This document shows positions 31,782 to 42,338 of a stretch of 64,000 bases of DNA, piece after piece. Source of the stretch: Cladosporium sp. IMV 00045 (taxonomy: Eukaryota; Ascomycota; Dothideomycetes; Cladosporiales; Cladosporiaceae). A program made the translations under genes and the position numbers. Within the stretch, counting starts at the first letter, position 1, and each line of letters starts with the position of its first letter. The notes beneath the pieces are model-generated. The model was not told where the DNA came from. It searched no databases and saw only the letters and a program-made list of their open reading frames with translations. The stretch is from positions 6,059 through 70,058 of the forward strand of contig MSJI02000881.1 of NCBI GenBank assembly GCA_001931905.2, given 5' to 3'.

Positions 31782-31853
31782 ATGCTTGCTTCCTTCGCCT
31801 TGCTTGGTGTTTTTCAAACCCTCTATTTTATCTTCACGAGCGAACGCAGGTGA
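31782..31853 (+). promoter_or_regulatory. Upstream ORF in the transporter leader
   Basis: An ATG at 31782 opens a 23-codon frame that stops with TGA at 31851-31853, only 4 bp before the main ATG at 31858. The peptide is hydrophobic and ends in SERR. The short gap would make reinitiation inefficient, so it could dampen transporter translation. It depends on the transcript starting upstream of 31782, which the TATA position suggests. Confidence 0.45.
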
Positions 31854-31857
31854 CTCG

Positions 31858-33622
31858 ATGATTATGGCTCAGGTCGAAAAAGTTCACGACCTAGGGGAAG
31901 GTCTGAATGTACTGGCCCCTCAGACAAACAAAGGCGTAGCCAGACTTCTTAGAGAAAACCCATATGTTGCGGGCGTCGCAGTGGTGAGTACGACTTTCGT
32001 CGCTCATGATTTAATCAGCGCTGATCAAACGGCAGTTCGCCTCTTTGGGAGGCTTTCTCTTCGGCTATGACCAAGGAGTCGTCAGTGGGGTCATCACAAT
32101 GGAATCTTTCGGGGCTACTTTCCCCAAGGTCTTCTTAGACGAAGATTACAAAGGGTGGTTTGTATCAACACTGCTGCTGGCGGCATGGTTTGGCTCGCTC
32201 ATCAATGGCCCAATTGCCGATTCTGTCGGCCGAAAAGTGTCGATCATTGCTGCTGTGGTCGTTTTCCTTATTGGAAGTTCTCTGCAAGCGGCAGCGAGCA
32301 CGGATCCGGTGCTATTTGCAGGAAGAGCTGTTGCTGGAGTTGCGGTCGGCATGTTAACCATGGTTGTTCCAATGTACATGTCTGAAATCTCGTTGCCGGA
32401 GATCCGTGGCACTCTAGTCGTTACGCAGCAGCTGTCCGTCACGCTCGGTATTCTGGTCAGCTACTGGCTCGAGTACGGGACACACTTCATCGGCGGTGTG
32501 AGGTGTGCTCCTGCAACCCCGTATACTGGTGGAACATCAGGCTCTCCAGAGTTCGATCCATACAACGATGTACCCACTGGAGGCTGTACAGGCCAATCCG
32601 TAGCTTCGTGGCGCATACCTCTGGCGATACAGAACCTGCCGGCCGTTCTTTTAGGGATTGGAATGATATTCTTTCCCGAAACGCCCAGATGGTTGCTCAT
32701 GGCTGGGCAAGATGAGCGTGCCCTTCGTTCACTATCTCGACTTCGAAAGCTTCCGACCGACGATCCACTCGTCTGCCAGGAGCTTTTAGCCTACAGAGCC
32801 GAAGTTCTGTTCGAGCAATCCTACGCCGAGAAGAAATACCCTGGCAAGAGCGGTATAGCTCTGGCTGCAAGCCAATACTTCGCACTTGTTTCGAGCTGGT
32901 CGAAATTCAAGCGTCTGGCCATTGGATGCTCGATCATGTTCTTCCAGCAGTTTATGGGCTGTAACGCCATCATCTATTATGCTCCCACGATCTTCAGTCA
33001 GTTGGGACTCTCGGGGAATACCACATCTCTGCTGGCTACAGGTGTCTACGGAATCGTGAATACGATTTCAACCATTCCAGCCCTCCTTTTAATCGACAAA
33101 ATCGGACGCCGCAAACTTCTCATGTCAGGAGCTATCGGAACCATGATCTCCCTAGTGATAGTTGGTGGAGTCATCGGTGGCTACGGATCGTCTCTCGTCT
33201 CACATAAAGCAGCAGGCTGGGCCGGAGTGGCTTTCATCTACATCTACGACGTCAACTTCTCCTACTCCTTCGCGCCCATCGGCTGGGTCCTGCCTTCAGA
33301 GATCTTCAACCTTGGTAACCGATCCAAAGCCATCTCCATCACGACAAGCGCCACATGGATGTGTAATTTCATCATTGGTCTGGTTACACCAAGCATGCTG
33401 ACCAAGGTCGGTTTTGGCACGTATATTTTCTTCGCAGCTTTCTGCGCGATTGCCTTCTTTTTCGTCTACTTCTGTGTGCCAGAGACCAAGGGCAAAAGTC
33501 TTGAAGACATGGATGCTGTGTTTGGCGATAATACAGCGCACGAAGAGAAGTTGTATCTCGCTCAAATTGCTGCCGAGCTGCAAGGTACTCAGGTTGATGC
33601 CACAGGAAAGGAAAAGGCTTGA
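31858..33622 (+). CDS. MFS sugar transporter (sugar porter family)
   Basis: Two exons (31858-31983 and 32036-33622, 52-bp intron) give 570 residues. The splice creates AVFASLGGFLFGYDQGVVSG, the TM1 motif of sugar porters. Further signatures: DSVGRKVSI (loop 2-3), GRAVAGVAVGMLTMVVPMYMSEIS, PEIRGTLV, PETPRWLLMAG (PESPR-like motif after TM6), FFQQFMGCNAIIYYAP in TM7, DKIGRRKLLM and a terminal PETKGKSLEDMD. About twelve membrane segments can be traced. The extracellular loop between TM5 and TM6 is long, with cysteines (RCAP...GGCTG). It resembles fungal hexose/galacturonate/rhamnose-type carriers; substrate cannot be set from sequence. Its position beside GH105 and GH2 suggests uptake of sugars they release. 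A second ATG at 31864 is possible. Confidence 0.93.
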
Positions 33623-33941
33623 GGTCATGATTACGGCTTAGAGTTAGTGGGAGAAATAGCGTAGTATAACAGATGGTTCATCTGAATCGATACGAATGTC
33701 ATTGTTTATATTGATTTGGGGCTCTCCTTAACTCTAAGAAGGGTATCATATGTATGTCCAATTCCTGTATCCAATGACGAAGACCAATGTCAGACCCAAT
33801 GCAGTGAGAGATGATGCCTCTCCACCGTTGTGTTGTCCTTCTACTATGTTCAAAATCCATCAAATCATTACCAAAGTCCAGCGCTGCCCAAAATGCAGAA
33901 ACAGTGCGAGAAAGTTCGATCCTTTTTCTATTCGACCCGGA
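33623..33941. other. Intergenic between convergent genes
   Basis: These 319 bp separate the transporter and laccase 3' ends. No gene is seen; it is the shared 3' flank. Confidence 0.55.
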
Positions 33942-36102
33942 TTACAAGCCAGAGTCGATCTGCTCGACCATGTTCTCTCCAGTCCACGCAGACCAATCAC
34001 GGCAAGTCTGCGCGACAGTCGAAGGTAGTTTGATCTTCCTAATTTCTTTGGGGTATGACATTGCGTTCATGTACAAGCCGCCGGACATGTGCCAAGCGAC
34101 GTGGCAGTGGAAAGCTGTTTATTAGGTCAGCGGATGTTCACAACGGAAGAGATCTTGAGTACTCACGCCACACGCCAGGATTGTCGGCTTCGATCTGAAT
34201 AACCATGTACGATGGGGTGCCGTCGGGTTTGGCGTTGTGCAGGATGTGCACATCGCGGCGCTGGGGGTTTTGAGGATTGACGATTTCCCCGTTCCATTCT
34301 CCGTAGCCTTCGGCTAGGATGTGCATGTTGTGGCCGTGGTAGTGAAAGCTTTGATTCGTTAGTCTAGAGTGGAACGATGATGCGGGATTAAAGGGACTTA
34401 CGGATGCAGGCCAGCAAATGCATGGTTGTATACGACCAATCGAATGCTTGAGTTAGAACCAAAGTTGATGACGTTGTACTCTGGCTTGAAATCGTGAATG
34501 CGTCCGAGGTTTGCCTCGAGCAGGATCGGGTCGTTGTAGTTAGCACGGAATGTGCTGTTGTTCATGAACCACAGCTTGTGCGTGCCGTTTGATTGGAAGG
34601 TGATATCGATCTGCTGGGTGACAGGAGGCTTGGGGTCTGGCGTGATTCGGAAGTAGGGAACAGCTGCTGTCAGGGGATCGTTGCTACAGCTGTTGATAGC
34701 GGAATCAGGGACGGCAGACTTGGTCGTCGGTACGGCGGTGTTATTGGCCTTCTCATAATAGATCGCTGCCACTGCTTCGGGGGAAATGCCGTCAAGAAGG
34801 TTGCAACCACCCTTGAACGCGCTCTTTCCAAGGTTGGATCGCATCCAAACAGCATCGGTGGGCTTGCCAGTAGCTTTGACGAGAATGTCTGTTCTCTGGC
34901 CGATGCCAAGGGTGACTACCTCGACTTTGTAGGGAACAACAGGGACAAAGTCATTAGCAATGACAGTCATGGTGTGGTTGTCAATGCTAAACTTCTGTGT
35001 TCCCTCAGCACCAGAGTTGATCAAGCGGATGCGGTAGGTCTTGCCGGATTCGAATTGGAACTTAGCGACACCAGCATTGGGCGTGCAGCTGGTATCGTTG
35101 CTCTGGCACGGGTAGTTCATCTTGCCGTTGATGAGGTTATTGTTGCTCGCAGGTGGAGGCTTTGCCTCACTCTCAGGGGCCATGACATCCTTGACGAGGT
35201 CGAAGTAGTCGGCGTGGTACCAATCAGCAAGAAGGACAGGGCCGAGATCAACATCGTATTCAGCGTTGTCGTGCGGACCGTGAATGATCATGGCACCAAA
35301 GAGGCCACCCGCAGCTTGAGCGCTGTAGTGAGAGTGGTACCAGCTTGTTCCGTAAAGATCGGCGCGGAACGTGTAAGTGAAAGATGAGCCCGGTGCGATA
35401 GGGCACTGCATCACAGAAGGGACACCGTCGAGCCATGGCGTTTCTTTCTGCAGAAGACCATGCCAGTGGATCGCGGTACCTTCCTCCATGGCGTTATGAA
35501 CTGTGACCGAAATCCAATCACCCCAGTTGGCTTCAATGATTGGACCAGGGAAGGCGCCGTTGACGACAATAGCGCTGCGGTTGACACCGTCGGGTGAAAT
35601 GATCTTCTTGCTGATAGTGAAGTCGTAAGAGCGGGTCATACCAGTGTGAGGCGGGTCTTTGTAGGGATCGGTGTTTGCGCAAGTCCTAGGACCCCATGGC
35701 TTGCCTTGAGGCATAGGGGTACCATCACCGCTGATCCAAGGTGGAAGTTTGCGGGCGCCGAAGGTACCAAGTTTTGATTCACCGTTGGTATCGTGTTGTG
35801 ATAGCTTTGGGTGAAGATTTGCTCCCCAAGGTAGCCAGGCTGATCCATGGCGGTATGAAGACGCACGTTGACCGCCATACGTCTCGAGTGGCGTCTCAAT
35901 CAAAGTTGCTGGTTAATGTTAGCGATGCCCGATGGCGGGAGCTCAGGTATTTCGTACCTTCCACATCGTTGGCCGGGGTATTTGAGACCTCTTCTTGGCT
36001 GTTGTATGTGAAGGTATTAGCTGTAGAGTTGTCTGTCTCTACAGCAGGAAACGCAAATGCGGCAGCGAAGAGGACGGCTGCCGTAAAGAAACGGCCAGCC
36101 AT
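33942..36102 (-). CDS. Laccase / ascomycete multicopper oxidase, secreted
   Basis: Four exons fit in phase: 35958-36102, 34402-35908, 34167-34348 and 33942-34114, for 668 residues. Exon 1 carries a signal peptide (MAGRFFTAAVLFAAAFAFPA). All four copper signatures are present: AIHWHGL near 196, WYHSHYSAQ near 239, HPFHYHGHN near 550 (made by splicing exon 2 to 3), and PFHCHVAWHMSGGL near 612 (made by splicing exon 3 to 4). The protein ends DSGL, the C-terminal plug of ascomycete laccases that blocks the trinuclear-site channel. Many NxS/T sites agree with secretion. The residue ten after the T1 cysteine is Leu, common in higher-potential laccases. Likely roles are phenol oxidation, pigment formation or lignin-like substrates. 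An N-terminal extension of about 90 residues precedes the first cupredoxin. Confidence 0.95.
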
Positions 36103-38077
36103 GGTGCCTTAGTACTGAAGGCTATGTAACGAAAGTATGGGATGATATGACAAAACTATTGATAATGACGAAAGACCGGTACCGAGCTCTTCGGTATACT
36201 GTCGAGTGGTGGTGTGAAGAGGAGAAAAGACCGATATAGTCGTGAAGAGAGCATCACCTTATACTTGGATACCCTCATCCTGTTGGGACCGTAATGCCAA
36301 CACTCGCGACCGCCGATTTCATTCCTATCCATAGGCACAGCCGACATACGAGATAGGATCTAGCAAGTCGTGATGACCAAGTCTCTGTTCGCGCTGCAGA
36401 AAGACCTAAGCGTGGCCAAATTTGGAAATGATTTTGCAGTCAGACATACGGCAGGATCGCTAAGCTCACAGTCGGGCGGTTTGATCAACCAGGATACCAG
36501 GCTGTGCAGTAGATGAAACGCTGCACCTCGCTACTAAGCTCGCGCTGGTTGACAAGTAGGAGCTGCGTATGATGAAACCGGTCGGTGGAATAGACGTAGA
36601 TCGTCAGCCCCATGGGGCCCTATCCTTAGTATGCTCCAATAGCTTTCTCTCTCGCCTTGTGTAGACCGAAGTTTGGCTGAATTTCAAGCCAATACAGATC
36701 ATGCCATAAGGCGGCCCGCCGGAGTCATGAGGGCTAAGGCTGCCAGGAACACGAGATGGCCCCCATAAGCACGATGTTTGGTGGCGGTCTGCAGGAGATG
36801 ACGATTCGCATCTGCACTGCCTATCATGACTGCATAGGGATGCATATGGCGGAGTCGCGTCGTAATAAGGCACAGAAGATATTCTCCGAAACGCAGGTGT
36901 TCGACATGGTGATGTTGTTGACAAGATGGTAGTACAGGGTGCGCCAGGACCTAAGCATATTGCTTAAATTATGCAACGTCGTACACTTGTCTTCAGGGCG
37001 CGCCGGTAGGACGGTAGGACTGAACACAGTATGGGACGAGACGAGGCTTGAATGGATGTGACCTCGTTACTTGTGCGCTGGAGATGTGATGTCTCGTGGT
37101 TGGAGTAGGAGGGGCGGAATGGACTCCTGTCAGTGTGGATATATTTAGACACCATGCAGCTGAAGCGCGGCACGCCTGGATCTGCACAGCGCCTACCACT
37201 GAATTGCATCCATAGCCGCGACCTTAGCCTTACTTGAGCAGAAGATTGACGTGGCGTATGACCACAAGCGAGAGAGACAAGACTACTTTCTTGTTGATCT
37301 TCTTCTATTGGAAGAAGGTAAGGCACCACATAAAGCACTGGATACCAGCATCTTAGACCACAGCGATAGCGTTTCCGCACGCGGTGATCGCCGACAAGCA
37401 TGGTTTACAGACATCTGAACCGGGTCTTCGGTGATTTTGTCGGTATGTCATCTGCACACCGCAGTTTGAGAGACCGACATACGATATCTCCATGGCACAA
37501 ACCTACAAACTCGGCCTGGGTGAGCCCTCGATGCCTTGAAGGAGCGCTGCAACCCAGAGAGAAAACACGAGGCTCTGTTGTAGCAGATCCCTCGTATCCT
37601 CCCGTGCGACTTCATAGGGCACTTCACGGCTGATCCTCAACCGTACTCTCGAGACGACGTCGTAAAAACATCGACCCTGTTAGCGCTTATATATCATGAC
37701 GCTTTCTCTTTTCGATCAAACGGGCTCTCGGCGCAATCTCCACAGGTCTTCAAGATAGCATTTTCTAGACGGCTTCACCGAGGCCGTCGTTCATGCGTTG
37801 GCAAACAACCACATCAAGCGCCACAAGCGAGCGTTCGCCGATCGTTTTAACGGGAGAATGATACGGCTGATGGGCATCACCGATTCACTCGTCTTCAGAG
37901 TGGAGAAAGTATTTCGAGGATTCAACTATCGCCATGCAAGGTTTGTCGAAACATACAGTAGGCGCAAGGCTCATTCACTCAAAGTCATTGAATGTGTATG
38001 GTCATCTGACGACGCAGCCAAGGCCATGCCAATTTCCTCATAATAGAAACCACCATCCCGAGAACGAGAAGCGCTCT
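36103..38077. other. Intergenic
   Basis: About 2 kb between the laccase start and the dehydrogenase 3' end. Only short frames with non-ATG starts or no conserved sequence are present. The laccase promoter is at the left. Confidence 0.5.
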
Positions 38078-38800
38078 CTACCAAGGAATTGGCTTGTTCT
38101 CCCTCGTGACAAACATGCCAGTCTGCTCCGGCTTCAGGCCATCAATGATCGGCAGCATCATGCCAATGGCATCCTCAGCATCGATCGCTCCATCCTCTCG
38201 GACATGCGTCATGCGACTCTCGACCTTGCCAGGGTGAATGATGGCGAAAGTGACTTCGGGCACGTCTGCAGAGAAACTCTTGACCACGTAGTTCAGCCCA
38301 ACCTTGCTTGCACCGTAGGCGTAAGAGCCGCCTTTGTTGTTCGTGATGCTTCCCATGCCCGAGCCCATGACGATAACTTTTGGCCCGTTCTGGGAGGCTT
38401 TCAGGTTCGGCAGCACGGCTCGGATGATCATGAAGGTGCCCAAGGTATTGACTGTGAGAGTCTGCTGGAAGATGTCGGCGTCGATGACATCCAGCGTCTC
38501 GGCTTTTGCAGGATCAGACTCCCGTTTTTGAATATCTGGGTTCAGACCTCGGACTGCTGCGGAGTGAATGAAGAGGTCGACTGGGGTGTTGTTGAGTTTG
38601 GAAGACAGTTCATCCAAAGATTCTTTGCTTGCGCTGTTCACGGTATGAGTGGTGATATTGGCAGCGGCTTGCTGAGGCTTGACATCGTCGGACCAGGAGA
38701 CATCGATTGCATGGATAGTGCTGGCGCTGTCTTTGGCGTAGTGCTCGAGGAAAGTGTGGCCAATACCAGAACCGGCTCCGGATATGAGAATAACAGGCAT
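38078..38800 (-). CDS. Short-chain dehydrogenase/reductase
   Basis: An intronless frame of 240 residues starts at ATG 38800. The Rossmann motif is VILISGAGSGIGHTF (T/S-G-x3-G-x-G form) at the N-terminus. DLFIHSAAV stands in for the usual NNAG motif. NTLGTFMIIRAVLPNL is helix alpha-E, VIVMGSGMGSI holds the catalytic Ser region, and SYAYGASKVGL gives Y-x3-K. IIHPGKVESRM follows the active site. The length is that of classical SDRs. An Asp after the second strand (AIDVS) would favour NAD. Substrate unknown. It is divergent from the PQ-loop gene, with 539 bp between the starts. Confidence 0.88.
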   Translation of the reverse strand: MPVILISGAGSGIGHTFLEHYAKDSASTIHAIDVSWSDDVKPQQAAANITTHTVNSASKESLDELSSKLNNTPVDLFIHSAAVRGLNPDIQKRESDPAKAETLDVIDADIFQQTLTVNTLGTFMIIRAVLPNLKASQNGPKVIVMGSGMGSITNNKGGSYAYGASKVGLNYVVKSFSADVPEVTFAIIHPGKVESRMTHVREDGAIDAEDAIGMMLPIIDGLKPEQTGMFVTRENKPIPW

Positions 38801-39339
38801 GGTGAGATATGAAGTCGACTGAATTCTGACTCTGATGATGACCTGATCTGTAAGGTACTAAAGCTCAACATACGAAGCCAGGACTGTGATATTCGACTTA
38901 CGCCTCTCTGAACGAAGGACATGCGTCTCAACACATAGAAGTGATGAGCACGCCACGTGGTACGTCACATTCCGCTCATCATTGTTCTGTGATGCATGCA
39001 CTCAGAAGGCTGTTGAGATGACAGGGTTTTATATTGGATTGCTTCATAGACCTACTGTCTATGGTTGACATGGTTGACATCCTAACGTGATAGATGTTTC
39101 GATTTACTGAGGAGTTCTTGGAGCCTTGAAGTATTCGTATGTCACTCTGCACCGTGCGCGCCTATTCAACCAAACCGGAATGGCGTCCCTTATCGATAAC
39201 GATGAGTGAGGTGCGCCTGGAGATCTGTGAGAACTGCTGAGACGACGTCGTCTGTCCTACATTATCGTGGTTTCTTCATTGATGATAAGACACCCACTGT
39301 GCATTTGTAAATTTATCATCGAGATTGTTCTAAATTGAC
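38801..39339. other. Divergent promoter, SDR / PQ-loop gene
   Basis: These 539 bp contain no supported coding sequence. Promoters for both neighbours are expected here. Confidence 0.5.
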
Positions 39340-40228
39340 ATGGACGTTCCAATTGCCGCAAATGTGCTTGGGACCCTTGGAGCCGTCTTCTGGTCAATCC
39401 AGCTCATTCCGCAGATCGTCGTGAATTATCGACGACACAATGCCACAGGACTACAACCTTCAATGGTACAAGCCCGCGAACTATCCAGAGTACGAATGCT
39501 AACACAACTTGCAGATGATGCTCTGGGCCTGGGCTGGGGTTCCTCTAGGAGTCTACACGATAGTCGAGCAATTCAATATCGCGCTACAAGTGCAACCGCA
39601 GATGCTCGCCTTCCTCAGCCTCGTGACCTGGATCCAATGCTACTACTACGAGCACAAATGGAGCGTGACGAAAGCTCTAGCGGTCGTCGTACCCATCGGA
39701 AGCCTCATGGCGGGCATCGAAGTCGGTCTCATCTTCGCGTTGAGACTCGGCAAGCAGAGAGGAACAGAATGGCCTGTCACTCTGATGGCTGTGCTGGCGG
39801 CTGTGTTCCTTGCTTTGGGAGTTTTGCGCCACTATTGGGACATCTACAAGTACCGTACTGTACGAGGTATCTCTTTCTTGTTTGTTGGAATTGATGCCTT
39901 GGGAGACTTGACCTCGTTGATTTCCGTCATCTTCCAACCCTCGCTCGATGTGCTTGGGCTTGTCATCTACGGTGTTGAGCTTGCGCTCTGGATTGGCGTC
40001 TTTGCTGCGGGAGGTTACTACAACCTCACGCCTTGGTCGCGGGCGAAAATGGCAGCAAGGAACGGGAAGGATTGCATCGCTGAAGAGCGGTCCGCTCAGG
40101 CGGCTGGGATCTCGCAGCATGATATGCCGTCGTCCACTTCGGTCTTTCGAACTCCTTCAGGATGCTCGAACGAGATGCGCTCACGGGCGAATGCTGTACG
40201 GATGGAGGCGCAGCCTGGAGGGCCATAG
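39340..40228 (+). CDS. PQ-loop repeat membrane protein
   Basis: Two exons (39340-39465 and 39515-40228, 49-bp intron with a GCTAAC branch site) give 279 residues. The first PQ-loop is LGAVFWSIQLIPQIVVNYRR, followed by GLQPSMMMLWAWAGVPLG across the splice. Hydrophobic segments continue to about residue 235, with a weaker second PQ-like element around HYWDIYKYRTVRGISFLFVG. The C-terminal 45 residues are hydrophilic. PQ-loop proteins of this type (the SWEET-like fold, Ypq/PQLC2 relatives) export basic amino acids or other solutes from vacuoles. The second loop lacks a clear PQ pair, so the exact subfamily is open. Confidence 0.85.
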
Positions 40229-40633
40229 AGAATGGGTAGATCTATAATAACAGCCGTCAATGGTTCAGCCATAACATTGAAGGCCGGCACATCTTCCATT
40301 CCGCAAACTATGTTGTAGTGACTACATGTGCTCATTCACCGCTCGTATGTCTGGCGTTGCCGGAGCAATGGCAAATCGTGAAAACGAACCCGTGACAATG
40401 ACACGAGCAGGACATATTCACATCTAATGCTCTCTTCCCACCAGCAATGACGTCCTTCGCAGCGTGCGTAGAGTCCTTCACATGACTATCCCGCTCACAA
40501 CCGCAGGCATGTGAAAACAACCCCCTCAAAAGTTCCCCAAATTCTCAACCTCACTTGCTCCCACACACCCACAAATTCCCCGCCACATCCCACAAACATC
40601 CCCAAAACAAACCCACATCCAACCTCCAACACC
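40229..40633. other. Intergenic
   Basis: About 400 bp. The right half is CA/CCC-rich, as in a 5' UTR leading to the ATG at 40634. No gene seen. Confidence 0.5.
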
Positions 40634-41470
40634 ATGGACAACAAGCAAGACGGCCACCGCAGCGGCTACAGTGAGCACCTCCCACTCTCCTCCCTCTCCC
40701 CCAAAGCACACACAACTAACACGCCCAGCGTCGCCAGAGACCCCGCTCACTGTCGCCACGAGCAACCGCCTCAAGCGCTCCGCCAGCAACGAGACCGTCG
40801 CCACGACCGTCTCCATGGTCTCCTCCACCCCGTCCCTCAACTACCCGAACGCTCCGCGCAACACGCCCGCCACCATGTCCGTGGCCGGCGACGCGCTCGA
40901 GCACGCCGGCGCCAGCGACCGCAGCTTCGCCAGCCTGGACACGCTCACCGAGCGCCTCGCGATCGCCACCCCGCCGTCTTCGCCGCCGAACACGGCGTCT
41001 GCCTCCACCAACCGCGCCCGCCGCACCACTACCACCGTCAAACCGTCCCCCTCCACCGACACCGAAGAAGGTAAGCCGCACCAGCGCTCCAGCGCGCGCG
41101 AAAGCCGCACGCTCAGCGCGCAGCCCTCCAAACCCCGCCCCTCCCCCTCCCCTTCGGCCCCCGCCCCTCGAGAGCCCCACTAAGCAAGCCTCCGGCAGAC
41201 CGCTCTGCGACGCCGACGCGCTTGAGCGAAGTCCTCACCACCGGGACCGCAGCCGCCCGCGCTAACCACCCTCCAGTCTTCGAGCACAGCTCCTGGGCGC
41301 TGGTGGCCGAGGAAGACGTGATGCGCGCGCTGGCGCGCATGGCGATGCTGGCGCGCGACGAGCACGCCAAGGACCCGCGCTACTCGGTCGTGCAGCACTA
41401 CACTTCCCGCCTGGCGAAGTTGATCGACGAGGCCGAGGTGCAGTTCGACTATGGCTATGTCAAGCAGTGA
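40634..41470 (+). CDS. Hypothetical protein with disordered N-terminus and helical C-terminus
   Basis: A proposed three-exon gene: 40634-40670, 40729-41070 and 41199-41470, for 216 residues in phase. The second intron acceptor (GGCAG) is the only one that joins the frames cleanly, but it is less certain than the first. The N-terminal two thirds are S/T/P/A-rich. The C-terminal 65 residues are ordered: VFEHSSWALVAEEDVMRALA, RMAMLARDEHAKDPRYSVVQ, and YTSRLAKLIDEAEVQFDYGY to the end. The GC-rich third-position bias is stronger than in neighbours, which helps mark coding sequence. No family recognised. Confidence 0.65.
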
Positions 41471-42338
41471 GTTGTTGGCGTTGCGATGGGTGGCGTGCGG
41501 CAAGGGGACTGTTCTCTCCCGTCAAATCGTCAGCATCGACTCACAGGCGACAACACAAGTGCGCAAGAAAGGGGAGTGAAGCTTGAGACAGGGGTGAATT
41601 GTTCTTTGCGTTTGCTTTTGATTTCTTTTTTTTTCTCTCCTCCATCAGGCAATCCCTGAACATACGAAGGACGAAGATACCCCCATGATGAGATTAGCAA
41701 GGCGTTTCGGGGGTACTCTAATTGAATCAGTCAGTCAGTCAGTCAATCAGTCATAGTGGGCATGTCAGACTCACTTGTTCCCATCACCTTGATTCTCAAC
41801 CTCACTCGTGTTTCGCCTCACTCTTCCACTCTGACCTCCCTTCAGTCCCACGTCTCAGCTTAAAAGCCGACCTCCCTTCATCTGTCCCATCACACCTCGC
41901 CTCAATTTGATGTTGCGGAAAAGAAAGGAGAAAAAAAAAAAAAGCAATGAGATGTTTCAACTCTGAAACTTTAGATCAAAATCGTAATTAATACAAAAGA
42001 TAAAGCAGCGCAAGTGCCGCAGGGTATAGTACATACAGCACACGAGGCGAGAAGAGTTTTTGAGTGGGAAACAGCCTTCGCCCAGCCAAACTCGAAGACA
42101 TGAAGAAACGGAAAAGAAGACGAATAGCAGAGAACCCTTCCCAAAGACAGCCGAACCGAGCCAGAACCCAACGAAAAACCGTGATGATGTGATTTTCTTC
42201 TGTAAACAAAATGGAAATTTTGCGAAAATCCCGGAGAAAGAAAATGGGGAAAAAATGTTGCCAATCTCCGTACATCAATGCGCCGTGGATTTGTTTGTGT
42301 ACAAGAGATGCCGGAAGCGTTGCGTGCCATGCTGCTGA
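41471..42338. other. Intergenic between convergent genes, with poly-A/T runs
   Basis: About 870 bp separate two 3' ends. It contains T- and A-runs near 41628 and 41930 and the tetranucleotide repeat listed separately. A minus-strand open frame of 246 codons overlaps this area, but it lacks conserved sequence and lies antisense to the next gene's 3' part. Confidence 0.5.
41725..41753 (+). repeat. Short tetranucleotide tract (AGTC)n
   Basis: There are about six imperfect copies of AGTC/AATC. It is a simple microsatellite in a 3' flank. Confidence 0.7.

Larger units (their letters stand above)
30867..31857. other. Intergenic, GH2 3' flank and transporter promoter
   Basis: About 1 kb. No gene is supported apart from the uORF near the right end. 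The 31000-31400 part is A/T-rich. Confidence 0.5.

Noticed and set aside
34593..35387. 264-codon plus-strand open frame
   Set aside because: It is antisense to the laccase exon 2, which carries copper motifs; shadow frame.
37934..38812. 292-codon plus-strand open frame
   Set aside because: Almost all of it is antisense to the short-chain dehydrogenase with intact motifs.
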